Part shown: positions 53,971-62,950 of the stretch, in pieces
Layout: every line of letters begins with the position of its first letter
Numbering within the stretch: the stretch's first letter is position 1
Origin: Paracoccaceae bacterium
GTDB lineage: Bacteria; Pseudomonadota; Alphaproteobacteria; Rhodobacterales; Rhodobacteraceae
DNA: 64,000 bases
Reading direction: 5' to 3'
Assembly (NCBI GenBank): GCA_024304985.1
Contig: JAMWZC010000006.1
Location: forward strand, 158,121-222,120
Notes under the pieces: generated by a model
What the model was told of the DNA's origin: nothing
Databases searched by the model: none
What the model saw: the letters and a program-made list of their open reading frames with translations, nothing else
Program-made: the position numbers and the translations under genes

Positions 53971-54930
53971 TCAGATCATCCATGTGCGGGGCAGGGGGCC
54001 GTCATTCAGCTGTGCCAAGAGGGGCAGCAGCCTGCGGCGCAGGTTGAAACTGTCTGATGCCGTCAGGCGCAGAAACAGGAGGCCCGGACGGATCAGCGAT
54101 GCGCCAGCCCCGGCGGGCAAATCCTGGCGCAGGCGGTCCAGATGTGCGGCGGCCTCGGGGCTGTCCTCAGGGGTTGCGAAAAGCACGCTGGCCATCGCCA
54201 CGGCACCGGCACCAGTGGCACGGCGTGCCAATAGATCAGCCGCATCTCCTGCAAGGCGCATCCTGTCGATGAAAAGCGGCGCGCCGTCTCGCCAGACCTC
54301 GATCCGGTCGGAGAGGTGCAAGGCGCGCACGCGCTCGCCCATGGCCTTTCGACCGAAAACCAGTGTCTCGACCAGAAGGCAGCGCGCATCCGCGGCCAGA
54401 TCGACACGCAAACGCCGATCCAGCCGGGCGGCGTCGAAGAGGATCGTTTCCTGCGGCAGCCAATCCAGTCGGCCCCCTGCGGCCACAATGATCTTTGTGG
54501 TGACGCGCGCGGGCTCAATCCCGCTGGCGCGGTAAATCCGTTCAGCCGCCTGCGATGTCAGGCTCAGACGGCTGTCCACACCTACGTGCCCCTCGATTCG
54601 CAGGTCGTCGCCGCCCGTGATCCCACCTGACGTGTTGACGATGACTGCACTCAGTCGATCCGCCGGGCCTCGTGGAAACAGCGCCTTCAGGCATCCGGCA
54701 TGGCGCAGGTCGTCAAGAACCGGAGCGCCGCTGCTGACCTGCGCCTTGCTGTGCAACAACAACGTGCCGATGGCGCGCTGGGCCCGGGTCGGACCGTCGA
54801 GCGGCAAGACCTGCGCTGCATCCAGAATGATCGCCTCCCCCGGCTGCGTTGACCCATCGCGCGCCTTGAAGAAAGCCCCAGAGCCGGGCAGCGCCACGTG
54901 ATCATGGCGGGGGAGATGGGCGGGAAACAT
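53971..54930 (-). CDS. ureD: Urease accessory protein UreD
   Basis: The product (319 residues from this start) is the scaffold that binds the urease apoprotein and channels nickel from UreG/Ure[24 protein letters not shown] and [20 protein letters not shown] are UreD signatures. It heads the operon ureD-ureA-small gene-ureB-ureC-ureE-ureF-ureG. The start is uncertain: the frame reaches 55005, the ATG at 54930 has AGG upstream, and family homology is clear only from about residue 50, so a later start is possible. Confidence 0.9.
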   Translation of the reverse strand: MFPAHLPRHDHVALPGSGAFFKARDGSTQPGEAIILDAAQVLPLDGPTRAQRAIGTLLLHSKAQVSSGAPVLDDLRHAGCLKALFPRGPADRLSAVIVNTSGGITGGDDLRIEGHVGVDSRLSLTSQAAERIYRASGIEPARVTTKIIVAAGGRLDWLPQETILFDAARLDRRLRVDLAADARCLLVETLVFGRKAMGERVRALHLSDRIEVWRDGAPLFIDRMRLAGDAADLLARRATGAGAVAMASVLFATPEDSPEAAAHLDRLRQDLPAGAGASLIRPGLLFLRLTASDSFNLRRRLLPLLAQLNDGPLPRTWMI

Positions 54931-55175
54931 CCGCCGACCTGCATTTCCATCGCGTATCCGGCTGATTTGCCTGAAAAGAGGGCGCGAAGATGAAAATTTC
55001 AGCAATCACGAAACCGCCATGTCCGCCAAAAAGGTGCGTCCGGGCCACTCCCCTGATGGTCAAGCAGCGGCGTTCGGGGATGACAGGTCCGCGCCGGTTT
55101 TTTCTGATTCACCGCAGCAGATGCGGTTTCGCCCTTGACGGGCCAACCGTGCTTTCGTAAAGCCCGTCACGCTTC

Positions 55176-55252
55176 GGCGGAGTAGCTCAGTTGGTTAGAG
55201 CAGCGGAATCATAATCCGCGTGTCGGGGGTTCGAGTCCCTCCTCCGCTACCA
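55176..55252 (+). tRNA. tRNA-Met (anticodon CAT)
   Basis: The 77-base cloverleaf has acceptor GGCGGAG/CTCCGCT, D arm GCTC-AGTTGGTTA-GAGC, anticodon stem GCGGA/TCCGC around loop ATCATAA (anticodon CAT) and T arm GGGGG-TTCGAGT-CCCTC. The terminal CCA is encoded. The first pair is G-U rather than an initiator-type mismatch, and the body matches the alphaproteobacterial elongator tRNA-Met. A lysidine-modified tRNA-Ile is the less likely alternative. Confidence 0.93.
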
Positions 55253-55297
55253 AGCTTTCCTTACAGTTGATGACCACGGATAGGGCCACAATACTGG

Positions 55298-55435
55298 TCA
55301 GTCCGCTCTATAAGGCGCGGGCATTGCTTCCGCCGAGACGGCGTGGCTGCCGTGGGCAACCGGACCGTTCTTGAATGCAGGTGTGTTCATCAGGACAGTC
55401 AAGATCAGTGCAAACACCGATGCAGCCGCGATCAT
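55298..55435 (-). CDS. Possible 45-residue membrane peptide (or gene remnant)
   Basis: From ATG 55435 the frame encodes MIAAASVFALILTVLMNTPA (a plausible membrane segment) and a polar tail ending PYRAD. The same frame is open for 29 more codons upstream, reading FFDPTSGILFAALGVLDGQ, with no ATG or GTG until a stop that lies inside the terminator at 55516-55550. It could be a real small gene from the ATG or an upstream TTG, or the tail of a broken gene. The Shine-Dalgarno site is weak. Confidence 0.3.
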   Translation of the reverse strand: MIAAASVFALILTVLMNTPAFKNGPVAHGSHAVSAEAMPAPYRAD

Positions 55436-55515
55436 GATCCGGAAAAGGGGATAGTGCTGTCCGTCCAAGACGCCAAGCGCGGCAAAAAGGATGCCTGATG
55501 TCGGGTCAAAAAAGG

Positions 55516-55550
55516 CATGCGCCGCTCACCTTGGGTGCGAACGGCGCATG
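55516..55550 (-). terminator. Rho-independent terminator of the 24-residue peptide gene
   Basis: Read on the minus strand, CATGCGCCG pairs with CGGCGCATG (9 bases). An inner CACC/GGTG stem is nested in the loop, and the hairpin is followed by CCTTTTTTG. It lies 75 bases after the small peptide stop. Confidence 0.8.
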
Positions 55551-55624
55551 ATCAAGACCGGGGATCGCGAGGGCCGGTCAAAAGGTAAGCTGTCTCGGAT
55601 CGTAGTGGACTTCGCCTGAACGCT

Positions 55625-55699
55625 TCAGCGCAGGCCCAGGAACCCGAGGATAAACAGGACGATTACCACAAGGCCGACGATATAAATGATCTGGTTCAT
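55625..55699 (-). CDS. 24-residue single-helix membrane peptide
   Basis: The frame encodes a 24-residue peptide starting MNQIIYIVGLVVIVLF and ending GFLGLR. It is almost entirely one hydrophobic helix with a C-terminal Arg, the form of tiny hypothetical inner-membrane peptides seen in Rhodobacterales and other proteobacteria. GGAG and AAGAAA precede the ATG. Its own terminator lies downstream, and an EcfG-like promoter lies about 135 bases upstream on the same strand. Function is unknown; a stress-related membrane role is inferred from the promoter only. Confidence 0.65.
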   Translation of the reverse strand: MNQIIYIVGLVVIVLFILGFLGLR

Positions 55700-55840
55700 T
55701 TGATTTCTTGCTCCGTTCTGACTGCGTGTCATCAGCACTCCGGTGAGACCGGCCGGAAAGCTCCCGCCGGCGTCTTAGGCTGAATCGAGTTCACAGCGTG
55801 GTTTGGTTCACCGCCGGGGCGTGGCGACGATCATTCAGTT

Positions 55841-55866
55841 AACGCGGATGAAACGGGTTCAGTTCC
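55841..55866 (-). promoter_or_regulatory. EcfG-like (general stress sigma) promoter, minus strand
   Basis: On the minus strand GGAAC is followed after 17 bases by CGTTAA, an exact match to the alphaproteobacterial EcfG form GGAAC-N16/17-CGTT. It reads toward the 24-residue peptide gene. Confidence 0.6.
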
Positions 55867-55956
55867 CGAGACGGCCACCAATCACCCCACATTCCGCAGC
55901 GCGGTGCATGCAAGCGGCGATGATCCGCCGAGCAAGGGCTATCTGTTGCCGGGCGT

Positions 55957-55982
55957 GGAACCAGAGCGCATGCGAGATGGTT
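55957..55982 (+). promoter_or_regulatory. EcfG-like promoter, plus strand
   Basis: GGAAC, then 17 bases, then GGTTAA: one base off the CGTT -10 form. It points at the 115-residue membrane protein gene, 114 bases upstream of its start, and is divergent from the minus-strand site. Confidence 0.45.
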
Positions 55983-56095
55983 AATCCATACGAGCCGCCA
56001 ACATCCGTGGCGACAGTGACAGTCCACAACACCCCAGCCATTGGCCAGCGGCGTTCACAGCGTGTGACTGCGGCCACTCATGAAGGAGAAAGACA

Positions 56096-56443
56096 ATGGA
56101 CGAATCGAAAGTACAGAGACCTTCGACGACCACCCATACAACGATCAACCGCACCGCGCCCAAGCCCTCGGGCGGTGGTGGCACGATGTGGTTCCTGCTG
56201 GGAGGTGTGATCGTCGCGGTCGCCGTCATCGCCTACCTGGTTCTGGGTGGATCACAGATCACCACAGACACGGCAGAACCCGCTGGTGGCAACACATCCA
56301 TCAGCGTCGAGACCACGGACACGCCCGCAAGTGATCCGGCGCAGGCTCCTGCAGCAGATACGCAGACTCCTGATGCTCCAGCCACCGACGCACCGGCAAC
56401 CGATGCACCGACCGAGACCGCACCGGTGCCGCAAAGCGACTGA
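56096..56443 (+). CDS. Small membrane protein with acidic Thr/Pro/Ala-rich tail, unknown function
   Basis: The 115-residue protein has a polar N-terminus (about 1-28), one membrane helix (TMWFLLGGVIVAVAVIAYLV, about 30-50) and a low-complexity outer tail. The tail holds repeats of the ATDAP type (DAPATDAPATDAP) with no basic residues. I do not recognise a named family; such anchors with disordered tails are common stress-induced hypothetical proteins in this order. GAAGGAGA precedes the ATG, a very strong site. An EcfG-like promoter lies upstream. Confidence 0.8.
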   Translation: MDESKVQRPSTTTHTTINRTAPKPSGGGGTMWFLLGGVIVAVAVIAYLVLGGSQITTDTAEPAGGNTSISVETTDTPASDPAQAPAADTQTPDAPATDAPATDAPTETAPVPQSD

Positions 56444-56511
56444 TCTTCGCTGTCGGAAAGCCAATCCCCGCGCGACAGGTCCTTGACGCGTCGCGCGGGT
56501 TCTCCCTGTTC

Positions 56512-58869
56512 TTATGTCTTGCCGCGCATCGCTTGCAGAAGGGCCGCGCCAAGCGCGTTGTTGGCGTCAGGCGCAGACCGGCCTGCTTGCTCCGACGGTT
56601 TCGGTTGCCCCACCTTGCCGCCCGGCGCCGACTTGCGCGGCGCCTTGGCGTCTGCGGTGGTTTTCGCAGCCGGACGCTCAGCCCCGGACGTGCTTGCAGC
56701 CCCTGCATCCTTGCGCATGGATAGCCCGATCCGTTTGCGGGGGATATCGACCTCGGTCACGCGCACCTTGACCACATCCCCGGCCTTGACCACCTCATGC
56801 GGGTCCTTGACGAAGCGGTCGGCCAACTGGCTGACATGAACCAGCCCGTCCTGATGCACCCCGATATCAACGAAGGCCCCGAAGGCCGCGACATTGGTCA
56901 CCGTGCCTTCCAGCAACATGCCGGGGCGCAGATCCTTGATGTCATCCACCCCATCGGCAAAGCGGGCCGTGACAAAGCTGGGCCTTGGGTCGCGACCGGG
57001 TTTTTCCAGTTCAGACAGGATGTCGCGCACCGTGGGCAGGCCGAAGGTGTCATCGACAAACTGTTCCGCGCGCAAACCGCGCAGAGCAGCAGGCTCTCTC
57101 ATGATCGCGCGAATGTCGCGGCCGCAGGCCTGCACGATCCGGCGCGCCACGCCATAGGCTTCCGGATGGACAGAGGTCGCATCCAGCGGCTCGGCACTGT
57201 CGCGCAGACGCAAGAAGCCTGCGCATTGCTCGAACGCCTTGGGACCAAGGCCCGCCACCTTGAGCAGCGCCTTGCGCGAGGGAAAGGGTCCCTGGGCATC
57301 CCGATGCGCCACGATCGCCTGTGCCAGTGACGCCCCCACACCCGCCACCCGCGCCAGCAGCGGGGCCGAGGCCATGTTCAATTCAACCCCTACGGCGTTC
57401 ACGGCGTCTTCCACCACAGCATCCAGTGCCTGCGTCAGCCGCCGCTGATCCACGTCATGCTGATACTGCCCCACGCCGATGGATTGCGGGGTGATCTTCA
57501 CCAGTTCCGCCAGCGGGTCCTGCAGGCGGCGGGCGATGGATACGGCTCCGCGCAAACTGACGTCCAGATCGGGAAACTCCTTCGCCGCCAGTTCCGAGGC
57601 GGAATAGACCGACGCCCCCGCCTCGGACACGATGACACTGGACGGGCGCTTGGCGGCTTGAGGCAAGAGTTTCAGGGTTTCCGCCACCAGCTTTTCTGTC
57701 TCCCGGCTAGCTGTGCCGTTTCCGATGGCGACCAGTTCCACACCGTGTTTGCGGATCAGTTCGACAATTGTGGCCTGTGCGCCGCGCAGATCGTTCTTGG
57801 GTTGAAAGGGATACAGCGTTGCCGTTTCCAGCAGTTTGCCCGTCGCATCGACAACCGCCGCCTTCACGCCCGTGCGGATGCCGGGATCAAGACCCAGCGT
57901 CGGCCTTGGCCCGGCAGGTGCCGCCAGCAGCAGGTCCTTGAGGTTGCGCGCAAACACCGCAATCGCCTCGTCATGGGCGCGTTGGCGCAATTCGCCCATC
58001 AGATCGACATACATCGACAGGCTGAGTTTCACGCGCCATGTCCAGCCCGCCGCCTTGCGCAGCCAGTCGTCGCCGGGACCATCTCCGCTGATGCCAATTG
58101 CGGCCGCGACCATGTTGACGGCACGGGGCGCGCCGGTTTCGGGATCGGGTGCGATATCGACGGTCACCACTTCTTCCTTGGCGGCGCGCAGGATAGCAAG
58201 GGCGCGGTGCGAGGGGATCTTGCCCCAAGCCTCGCAGTGATCGAAATAGTCCGAGAACTTCGCGCCGGCGTCTTCCTTGCCGGGCACGACCTTGGCGGTG
58301 ATCAGCGCTTCGGCTCGCATGAAATCCCGCAGTCGGCCCAGAAGGGCTGCATTCTCGCTCAAATCCTCGACCAGAATATCGCGCGCGCCGTCCAGCGCTT
58401 CCTTCACACCGGGCACGGCATCGGACAAATAGCCTGCGGCCAGCGCCTCGGGGGGAACGTTGCGATCCGCCAAAATCGCCTGCAACAGCGGTTCCAGCCC
58501 GTTCTCGCGGGCGATCATCGCCTTTGTTCGCCGCTTTGGCTTGAAAGGCAGATAGATATCTTCCAGCGCGGCCTTTGTCTCGGCCCCGGCAATGGCGCGT
58601 GCCAAAGCATCCGTCAGCTTGCCCTGCTCTTTGATTGAACCAAGAATGACACCCCGTCGCGCCTCCAGTTCCCGCAGATAGGCCAGACGGTCCGCCAGAT
58701 TGCGCAGCTGCGTGTCATCCAGCCCGCCCGTCACCTCCTTGCGATAGCGGGCGATGAAGGGCACGGTCGCGCCCCCGTCCAGCAGGGTCACCGCAGCGGT
58801 CACCTGCGCGGGGCGGGCGTCGATTTCGGCGGCGATACTGCGGGCGATACGGTCGGCGGTGTCAGTCAC
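56512..58869 (-). CDS. tex: Tex-family RNA-binding transcription accessory protein
   Basis: The 785-residue cytoplasmic nucleic-acid-binding protein has the Tex N-terminal domain (FIARYRKEVTGGLDDTQLR, LEDIYLPFKPKRRTKA), a YqgF/RNase H-like domain (LGLDPGIRTGVKAAVVD, IGNGTASRETE), helix-hairpin-helix repeats (LARVAGVGASLAQAIV) and an S1 domain (LRPGMLLEGTVTNVAAFGAF, DGLVHVSQLAD). A basic low-complexity tail closes it. The GTG at 58869 is chosen with AAGGA eight bases upstream; the 20 open codons above look non-coding. Confidence 0.95.
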   Translation of the reverse strand: MTDTADRIARSIAAEIDARPAQVTAAVTLLDGGATVPFIARYRKEVTGGLDDTQLRNLADRLAYLRELEARRGVILGSIKEQGKLTDALARAIAGAETKAALEDIYLPFKPKRRTKAMIARENGLEPLLQAILADRNVPPEALAAGYLSDAVPGVKEALDGARDILVEDLSENAALLGRLRDFMRAEALITAKVVPGKEDAGAKFSDYFDHCEAWGKIPSHRALAILRAAKEEVVTVDIAPDPETGAPRAVNMVAAAIGISGDGPGDDWLRKAAGWTWRVKLSLSMYVDLMGELRQRAHDEAIAVFARNLKDLLLAAPAGPRPTLGLDPGIRTGVKAAVVDATGKLLETATLYPFQPKNDLRGAQATIVELIRKHGVELVAIGNGTASRETEKLVAETLKLLPQAAKRPSSVIVSEAGASVYSASELAAKEFPDLDVSLRGAVSIARRLQDPLAELVKITPQSIGVGQYQHDVDQRRLTQALDAVVEDAVNAVGVELNMASAPLLARVAGVGASLAQAIVAHRDAQGPFPSRKALLKVAGLGPKAFEQCAGFLRLRDSAEPLDATSVHPEAYGVARRIVQACGRDIRAIMREPAALRGLRAEQFVDDTFGLPTVRDILSELEKPGRDPRPSFVTARFADGVDDIKDLRPGMLLEGTVTNVAAFGAFVDIGVHQDGLVHVSQLADRFVKDPHEVVKAGDVVKVRVTEVDIPRKRIGLSMRKDAGAASTSGAERPAAKTTADAKAPRKSAPGGKVGQPKPSEQAGRSAPDANNALGAALLQAMRGKT

Positions 58870-58976
58870 TGGCAAGATCCTTCGATGGTTCCGGAAAGCC
58901 GTGATAATCGCTGCGCCGCCCCGCGCCAAGTGGCCGAGATTAGCCAGCGGGGAAAATCGCCGGGATCAGTGCGGGC

Positions 58977-59546
58977 CTATGGGGCCAGCCATTGCCCGGC
59001 CCAACCATCCGCACGATCAAACCGCGCACGACGGTGCTGCGGGCCAAGATGAACGATATCCATCGCCTGCACCGCGCAGCGAAGCACGGCGAAACTGTCC
59101 GGATCGGCGGGTTTGGCATAGGCCAGCGCCTCGGCAATGGGCGTTCCCGGCGCGGGTGACGTGCCATAGCTTTGCCGTGACGGATCGGGCACCCTGGCCC
59201 ATGTCGCCGCCACGGCCCCGCCCGACAGGATCGTCACTTCGCTCTGAAGCCTGATCTGAAGATGCGCGGAGGCGTCCCACACATGAAACGCAGCTTGGGG
59301 ATTGGCGCGCAACGCCGCTACCTTGGCCGAATGCAGATCGGTATGCACCTCAAGCAGCGCCGCCACAGGATCAGCCGCGCGCAGCACGACCGTCCGCGCC
59401 TCGGGCCAGCCCTGGGGCGAGACGGTGGCAAAGGTAGGATGCCGCGCTGGCGCGTGGCGGTCGTTGACCCCCCGCACCAGCCGCGCCCAGACCTGCGCCA
59501 ACAGCCCGTCCAACCTGGCCGCCCAAGGATGCGGATCAGTCACCAT
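58977..59546 (-). CDS. Pyridoxamine 5'-phosphate oxidase-like FMN-binding protein
   Basis: The 189-residue split-barrel flavoprotein has PTFATVSPQGWPEARTVVLR (FMN-binding strand pair, 37-56), a strand with HSAKVAALRANPQAAFHVWD and LQIRLQSEVTI. It resembles the Alr4036-type PNPO-like domain family rather than biosynthetic PdxH. The specific substrate is unknown. It overlaps the upstream AttH-like gene by 11 bases, so it is probably the last gene of that operon. Confidence 0.82.
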   Translation of the reverse strand: MVTDPHPWAARLDGLLAQVWARLVRGVNDRHAPARHPTFATVSPQGWPEARTVVLRAADPVAALLEVHTDLHSAKVAALRANPQAAFHVWDASAHLQIRLQSEVTILSGGAVAATWARVPDPSRQSYGTSPAPGTPIAEALAYAKPADPDSFAVLRCAVQAMDIVHLGPQHRRARFDRADGWAGQWLAP

Positions 59547-60573
59547 AACCTGTCATCTCCAGATAGCCGACACCCTCATGGCTGCCGCTGATCGTCACCG
59601 GACCCTCCCAATAAGGCACGGACGTCTGCATCCATGCTCCGGGGTTCAGGGCTGTCACCGTCACATCCACACCCCTGGCGGGCAGACGCGCGCGCCATAT
59701 CACAGGCACCTCGCGTCCCGCCACCTCATGCCATTCCTGCGGCGCGGCGACAAAGGCCCCATCGGGAAAGGCGGTCGTCTGCCCATCGGCGCTGATCCAT
59801 GTCGCGGCGGTGTAATCGGTGCTGCCGCGCAGCACAAAGCCCATCATCTTGTCGCCCGTCTCGAAGGACAAAGAGAACCAGTCCCAGCCCGACTGATCCG
59901 CGGCCAAGGGTTGAGAAGACCATTCCCGGTCCAGCCATGCCTGCCCCGTCACGGGGATATCGCCACCCGGCAGAGTCAACGTCCCCGCCAGATCGAAAAA
60001 GGGCTGCGAGTAGTAATAGCTGGCCTGCCCGGCGGCGGATTTCACGGAATAGCCGTTCTGCCCATGCGTGATCAGCGGCCCCGTCGCGCGCAATGCCACG
60101 TCATAGGCAAAGTCCGCCCCCGAAGCCCGCAGGCGCAGATTGTCGAAATCCGGGCCTTCCATCGCCCAGTCGTCGATCCAGGCCGAGAAGGGATCAGCCT
60201 CCACACCGGCCTGTCCAATGCCGCCGCGTGCCAGCCGTTCGGCCACGAAATGCGCCTCTGGCGTCGTGACGGCGGCATGTCCCATCCAAAGTTGCGGCGT
60301 TTCCCACCCCTGCCCATCGCGCGGGGCAAGGGCCGAGCGGAACAGCGTCCATTGCAACCCGTAGGGCGTGCCATCCGGGCCGGTCATGTTGGCGGTCAGA
60401 TACCACCATTCGATGCGATAGGCGGGATGCGCGCCGTGATCGACAGGAAACTCCAGCACGCGGCCGGGGACAGGGACCGCGAAATCCTCGACAGCAGCGC
60501 CAAGCCCGGCAAAGCCCTGTGCCATGGCCTGCATCGGCAGCAGAACCGCAAGAATAAAGGTCCTAGCGTTCAT
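59536..60573 (-). CDS. AttH/CrtC-like lipocalin-domain protein
   Basis: The 345-residue secreted protein has a signal peptide (MNARTFILAVLLPMQAMAQG). The body has HPAYRIEWWYLTANM near residue 50, DDWAMEG, and GQAWLDREWSSQ with the conserved WxDREW motif, all typical of the AttH (hydroxyneurosporene synthase-like) family. Related AttH proteins work with ABC transporters in agrobacterial attachment loci, and CrtC relatives hydrate carotenoids. The operon with an ABC ATPase and FtsX permease favours an export or lipid-handling role. The ATG at 60573 overlaps the permease stop by 11 bases. Confidence 0.87.
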   Translation of the reverse strand: MNARTFILAVLLPMQAMAQGFAGLGAAVEDFAVPVPGRVLEFPVDHGAHPAYRIEWWYLTANMTGPDGTPYGLQWTLFRSALAPRDGQGWETPQLWMGHAAVTTPEAHFVAERLARGGIGQAGVEADPFSAWIDDWAMEGPDFDNLRLRASGADFAYDVALRATGPLITHGQNGYSVKSAAGQASYYYSQPFFDLAGTLTLPGGDIPVTGQAWLDREWSSQPLAADQSGWDWFSLSFETGDKMMGFVLRGSTDYTAATWISADGQTTAFPDGAFVAAPQEWHEVAGREVPVIWRARLPARGVDVTVTALNPGAWMQTSVPYWEGPVTISGSHEGVGYLEMTGYGD

Positions 60574-62950
60574 GGCGGAACACCCCCAAAAGTTGCGCGG
60601 GCGGAGTGTGGGACAGGCGCCACGCTGGCCAGAGCGCGGCCAATGCCGCCGCCACCAAGGCCAGAGCACCCAACCTCAGATAATCCAGCGGAAACAGATA
60701 CATGGGCAAGCGCCAGCCGAACGCCTCGACATTGACGACCGCGAGCAGCGCCCAGGCCAGCGCCAGACCCAGCGGCAAGGCCAGCGCCCCTGTCAGCGCC
60801 GCCAGCACAATGGCGCGGACCAGATCCAGCCCCGCCAGCCTGCGCCGCGTCAGACCCAAGGCCCAGACCGGGGCCAGTTGTGGCAAGCGCATCGCGGCCA
60901 GTGTCAGAAGGCTCATGAGAATGGCGAAACCTGCGACCGCCAAGGTCAACACGTTCAGGGCGGTGGTCACCGTGAAGGTGCGTTCAAAGACTGCCAACGA
61001 CATCGCCTTGAGCGCCGCCTGATCGACCATCGCGGTATCCGGCAGATCCGCCTCATTTCGCAGGGATACCCGCAGGGATTCGACCCGCGCAGGATCGCTG
61101 CGCAGACCGAAACGCAGGGCCGTGATCTGCGGAAACTGGCTGCGGAACAGATCTTCTGTCACGATGACCTGACCGATGGGATTGCCATAGTCGCCATAGA
61201 CGCCAAGGACCGGCAGGGTCAGCCCAGCGCCGACAGGCACCATCATACCCAGGTCCAACCCGGCACGCCGATAGAGTTGTTCATTGACCAGCACGCCTTC
61301 GCCGCGCGCCAGCACATCCCAGACCGCCGGGACTGCCTGAAGAAACTGCCAGTTCTCGCGGTAGGTGGCGTGATCACGCGCGCCATAGATCTGCGCGGGC
61401 AACCCGGCCACGGTTACCTCTGCGGACAGCAGGGGCAGAATGGCATCCGCATCGCGCGCGGCGACCGCGATGATCGCCTCGGCCTGCGCGGTGTCTGCGG
61501 CGGTGACATACAGCTCGGACGCCAGACGCTGATCCAGAAAGCCTGTGAAGGTCAGCCGGAAGGACGATACCATGGTCGACACGCCCACATTCGCCGCCAT
61601 GGCCAGCAAGAGCGCCATCAGCGCCAATGACAGGCCCGGCACCTGCTGTCTTGTGTCAGCCCAGAACCATTGCGCCACGGGGGCTTGGGAAAGGCGTTCG
61701 GCCCATCGCAACACCTGCGTCAACAGCGGCGGCAGGGCCAGCGCGCCACCGATCAGCAGAGCGCCCAGCATCGTGAACCCCGCCATCAACCCTTGTCCCC
61801 AAACCGCCAGCGTCCCTGCCAGCCCCAACAGGGCCAGTGCCGCGACCGCCTGGCCTCTGCTTTGGCGACCCATGGCCCATGCCCGCGGATGCGCGCCACT
61901 CAGCAGCGGCATCCGCGCCAGCGACCAGAGCGCGCCGCCTGCCGCCACGGCGGTGCCGCCCATCGCGATAGCCAGACCCGACAGCCACCAAGCAGGACGC
62001 AGGCTCAACTGTCCCGCTACATCCGCCCCGTAAAGCCCGCGCAATGTGGCAGCGACATCGGGCAGCAGGGCCGCGGCGATGACATAGCCAAGCCCCACCC
62101 CGATCAGTCCTGCAATCAAGGCCAGCACCGCCAGTTCGACCGCCATCAGCGCGATCAGCCGCCGCAATGGCGCGCCCAAGGCACGCAACGTCCGCACCAT
62201 CGGGCGGCGCTGCTCAAAGGCCAGACCGATGGCGCCATGCACGATGAACAACCCGACGGCAAAGGACAAAAGACCAAAGGCCGTGAGGTTGAGATGGAAA
62301 CTGTCGGTCAGCCGGGCCACATCGCCGCCCTCGGGAGGGGGGCTCTCAACCAACTCCGGGGCGACTTGGGCCAGTGATGCCCGTGTCAATGGCTGCACGT
62401 TGGCCACGATCAGACGATCAATCTCTCCTGCGCGGCCCAGAAGGCGCTGCGCCAGACCGATATCCGTCAGCGCCGTATTGGGCGCGACATCAGGCGAGGG
62501 GACCTTTTGTGCCCCGGTGTCCGACAGGCGCGCCAAGGTTTCTGTGCGCGCAAGGATCTGTCCCTCACCCGACAGAAAGGCCCCAAGGTCTGCGCCTTCG
62601 TCCAGTCGTACCGGTCCCAGACCGCCGGGCGCGGTCAAAGGTTCCAGCCCGATCAGTCGCACGCCTTCCAGCCGTCCTTCGATCACCGGCGACACCGCCC
62701 ATCCCGCGCGTCGCAACGCCACATAAGTGGCATGCGGGATCGCGCCTCCGTCGCGCGCCGTGATCTGCGCGAATTGCCCTTCACTCAGCGTGGCGGCAGC
62801 GGCGTCATAGCTGGCACGCGCTTCGGCATTGATCGCTTGCACCCCGGACCATAGCGCAGTCGCCAAGGCCAGACCCGCAAGCAGCGTCATCAATTGCATC
62901 GGGTTTCGCCGCCAGTGCGAGGCCAGCGCGGACAGGATCGCAGCCGTCAC
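60563..62950 (-). CDS. FtsX-family ABC transporter permease, duplicated domain
   Basis: The 795-residue inner-membrane protein has an N-terminal helix (about 20-37), a periplasmic segment, and a first set of FtsX helices (about 220-370). A middle helix group (400-450), a second periplasmic segment and a final set of helices (about 670-780) follow. It is a MacB/LolC-type permease with two FtsX units in one chain, which may replace the separate AttF and AttG subunits. It starts with GTG overlapping the ATPase stop (GTGA). Confidence 0.9.
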   Translation of the reverse strand: MTAAILSALASHWRRNPMQLMTLLAGLALATALWSGVQAINAEARASYDAAAATLSEGQFAQITARDGGAIPHATYVALRRAGWAVSPVIEGRLEGVRLIGLEPLTAPGGLGPVRLDEGADLGAFLSGEGQILARTETLARLSDTGAQKVPSPDVAPNTALTDIGLAQRLLGRAGEIDRLIVANVQPLTRASLAQVAPELVESPPPEGGDVARLTDSFHLNLTAFGLLSFAVGLFIVHGAIGLAFEQRRPMVRTLRALGAPLRRLIALMAVELAVLALIAGLIGVGLGYVIAAALLPDVAATLRGLYGADVAGQLSLRPAWWLSGLAIAMGGTAVAAGGALWSLARMPLLSGAHPRAWAMGRQSRGQAVAALALLGLAGTLAVWGQGLMAGFTMLGALLIGGALALPPLLTQVLRWAERLSQAPVAQWFWADTRQQVPGLSLALMALLLAMAANVGVSTMVSSFRLTFTGFLDQRLASELYVTAADTAQAEAIIAVAARDADAILPLLSAEVTVAGLPAQIYGARDHATYRENWQFLQAVPAVWDVLARGEGVLVNEQLYRRAGLDLGMMVPVGAGLTLPVLGVYGDYGNPIGQVIVTEDLFRSQFPQITALRFGLRSDPARVESLRVSLRNEADLPDTAMVDQAALKAMSLAVFERTFTVTTALNVLTLAVAGFAILMSLLTLAAMRLPQLAPVWALGLTRRRLAGLDLVRAIVLAALTGALALPLGLALAWALLAVVNVEAFGWRLPMYLFPLDYLRLGALALVAAALAALWPAWRLSHTPPAQLLGVFRHER

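Larger units (their letters stand above)
55253..56095. other. 843-base stretch between tRNA-Met and the 115-residue protein gene
   Basis: It holds the two small minus-strand frames, one clear terminator and two EcfG-like promoters listed separately. Longer frames here (for example one with MVNPYEPPTS near 55978) lack ribosome sites and coherent codon use, and were not called. The rest, 55700-55840 and 55870-55955, shows nothing I can name. Confidence 0.6.

Noticed and set aside
55176..55252. Possible attachment site for a mobile element at tRNA-Met
   Set aside because: No integrase gene and no repeat of the tRNA 3' end was found in the flanking sequence.
55803..56210. Plus-strand frame of 135 codons before the 115-residue membrane protein
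   Set aside because: No Shine-Dalgarno site, runs into the next gene in another frame, and overlaps both EcfG-like promoters; only MVNPYEPP looked protein-like.
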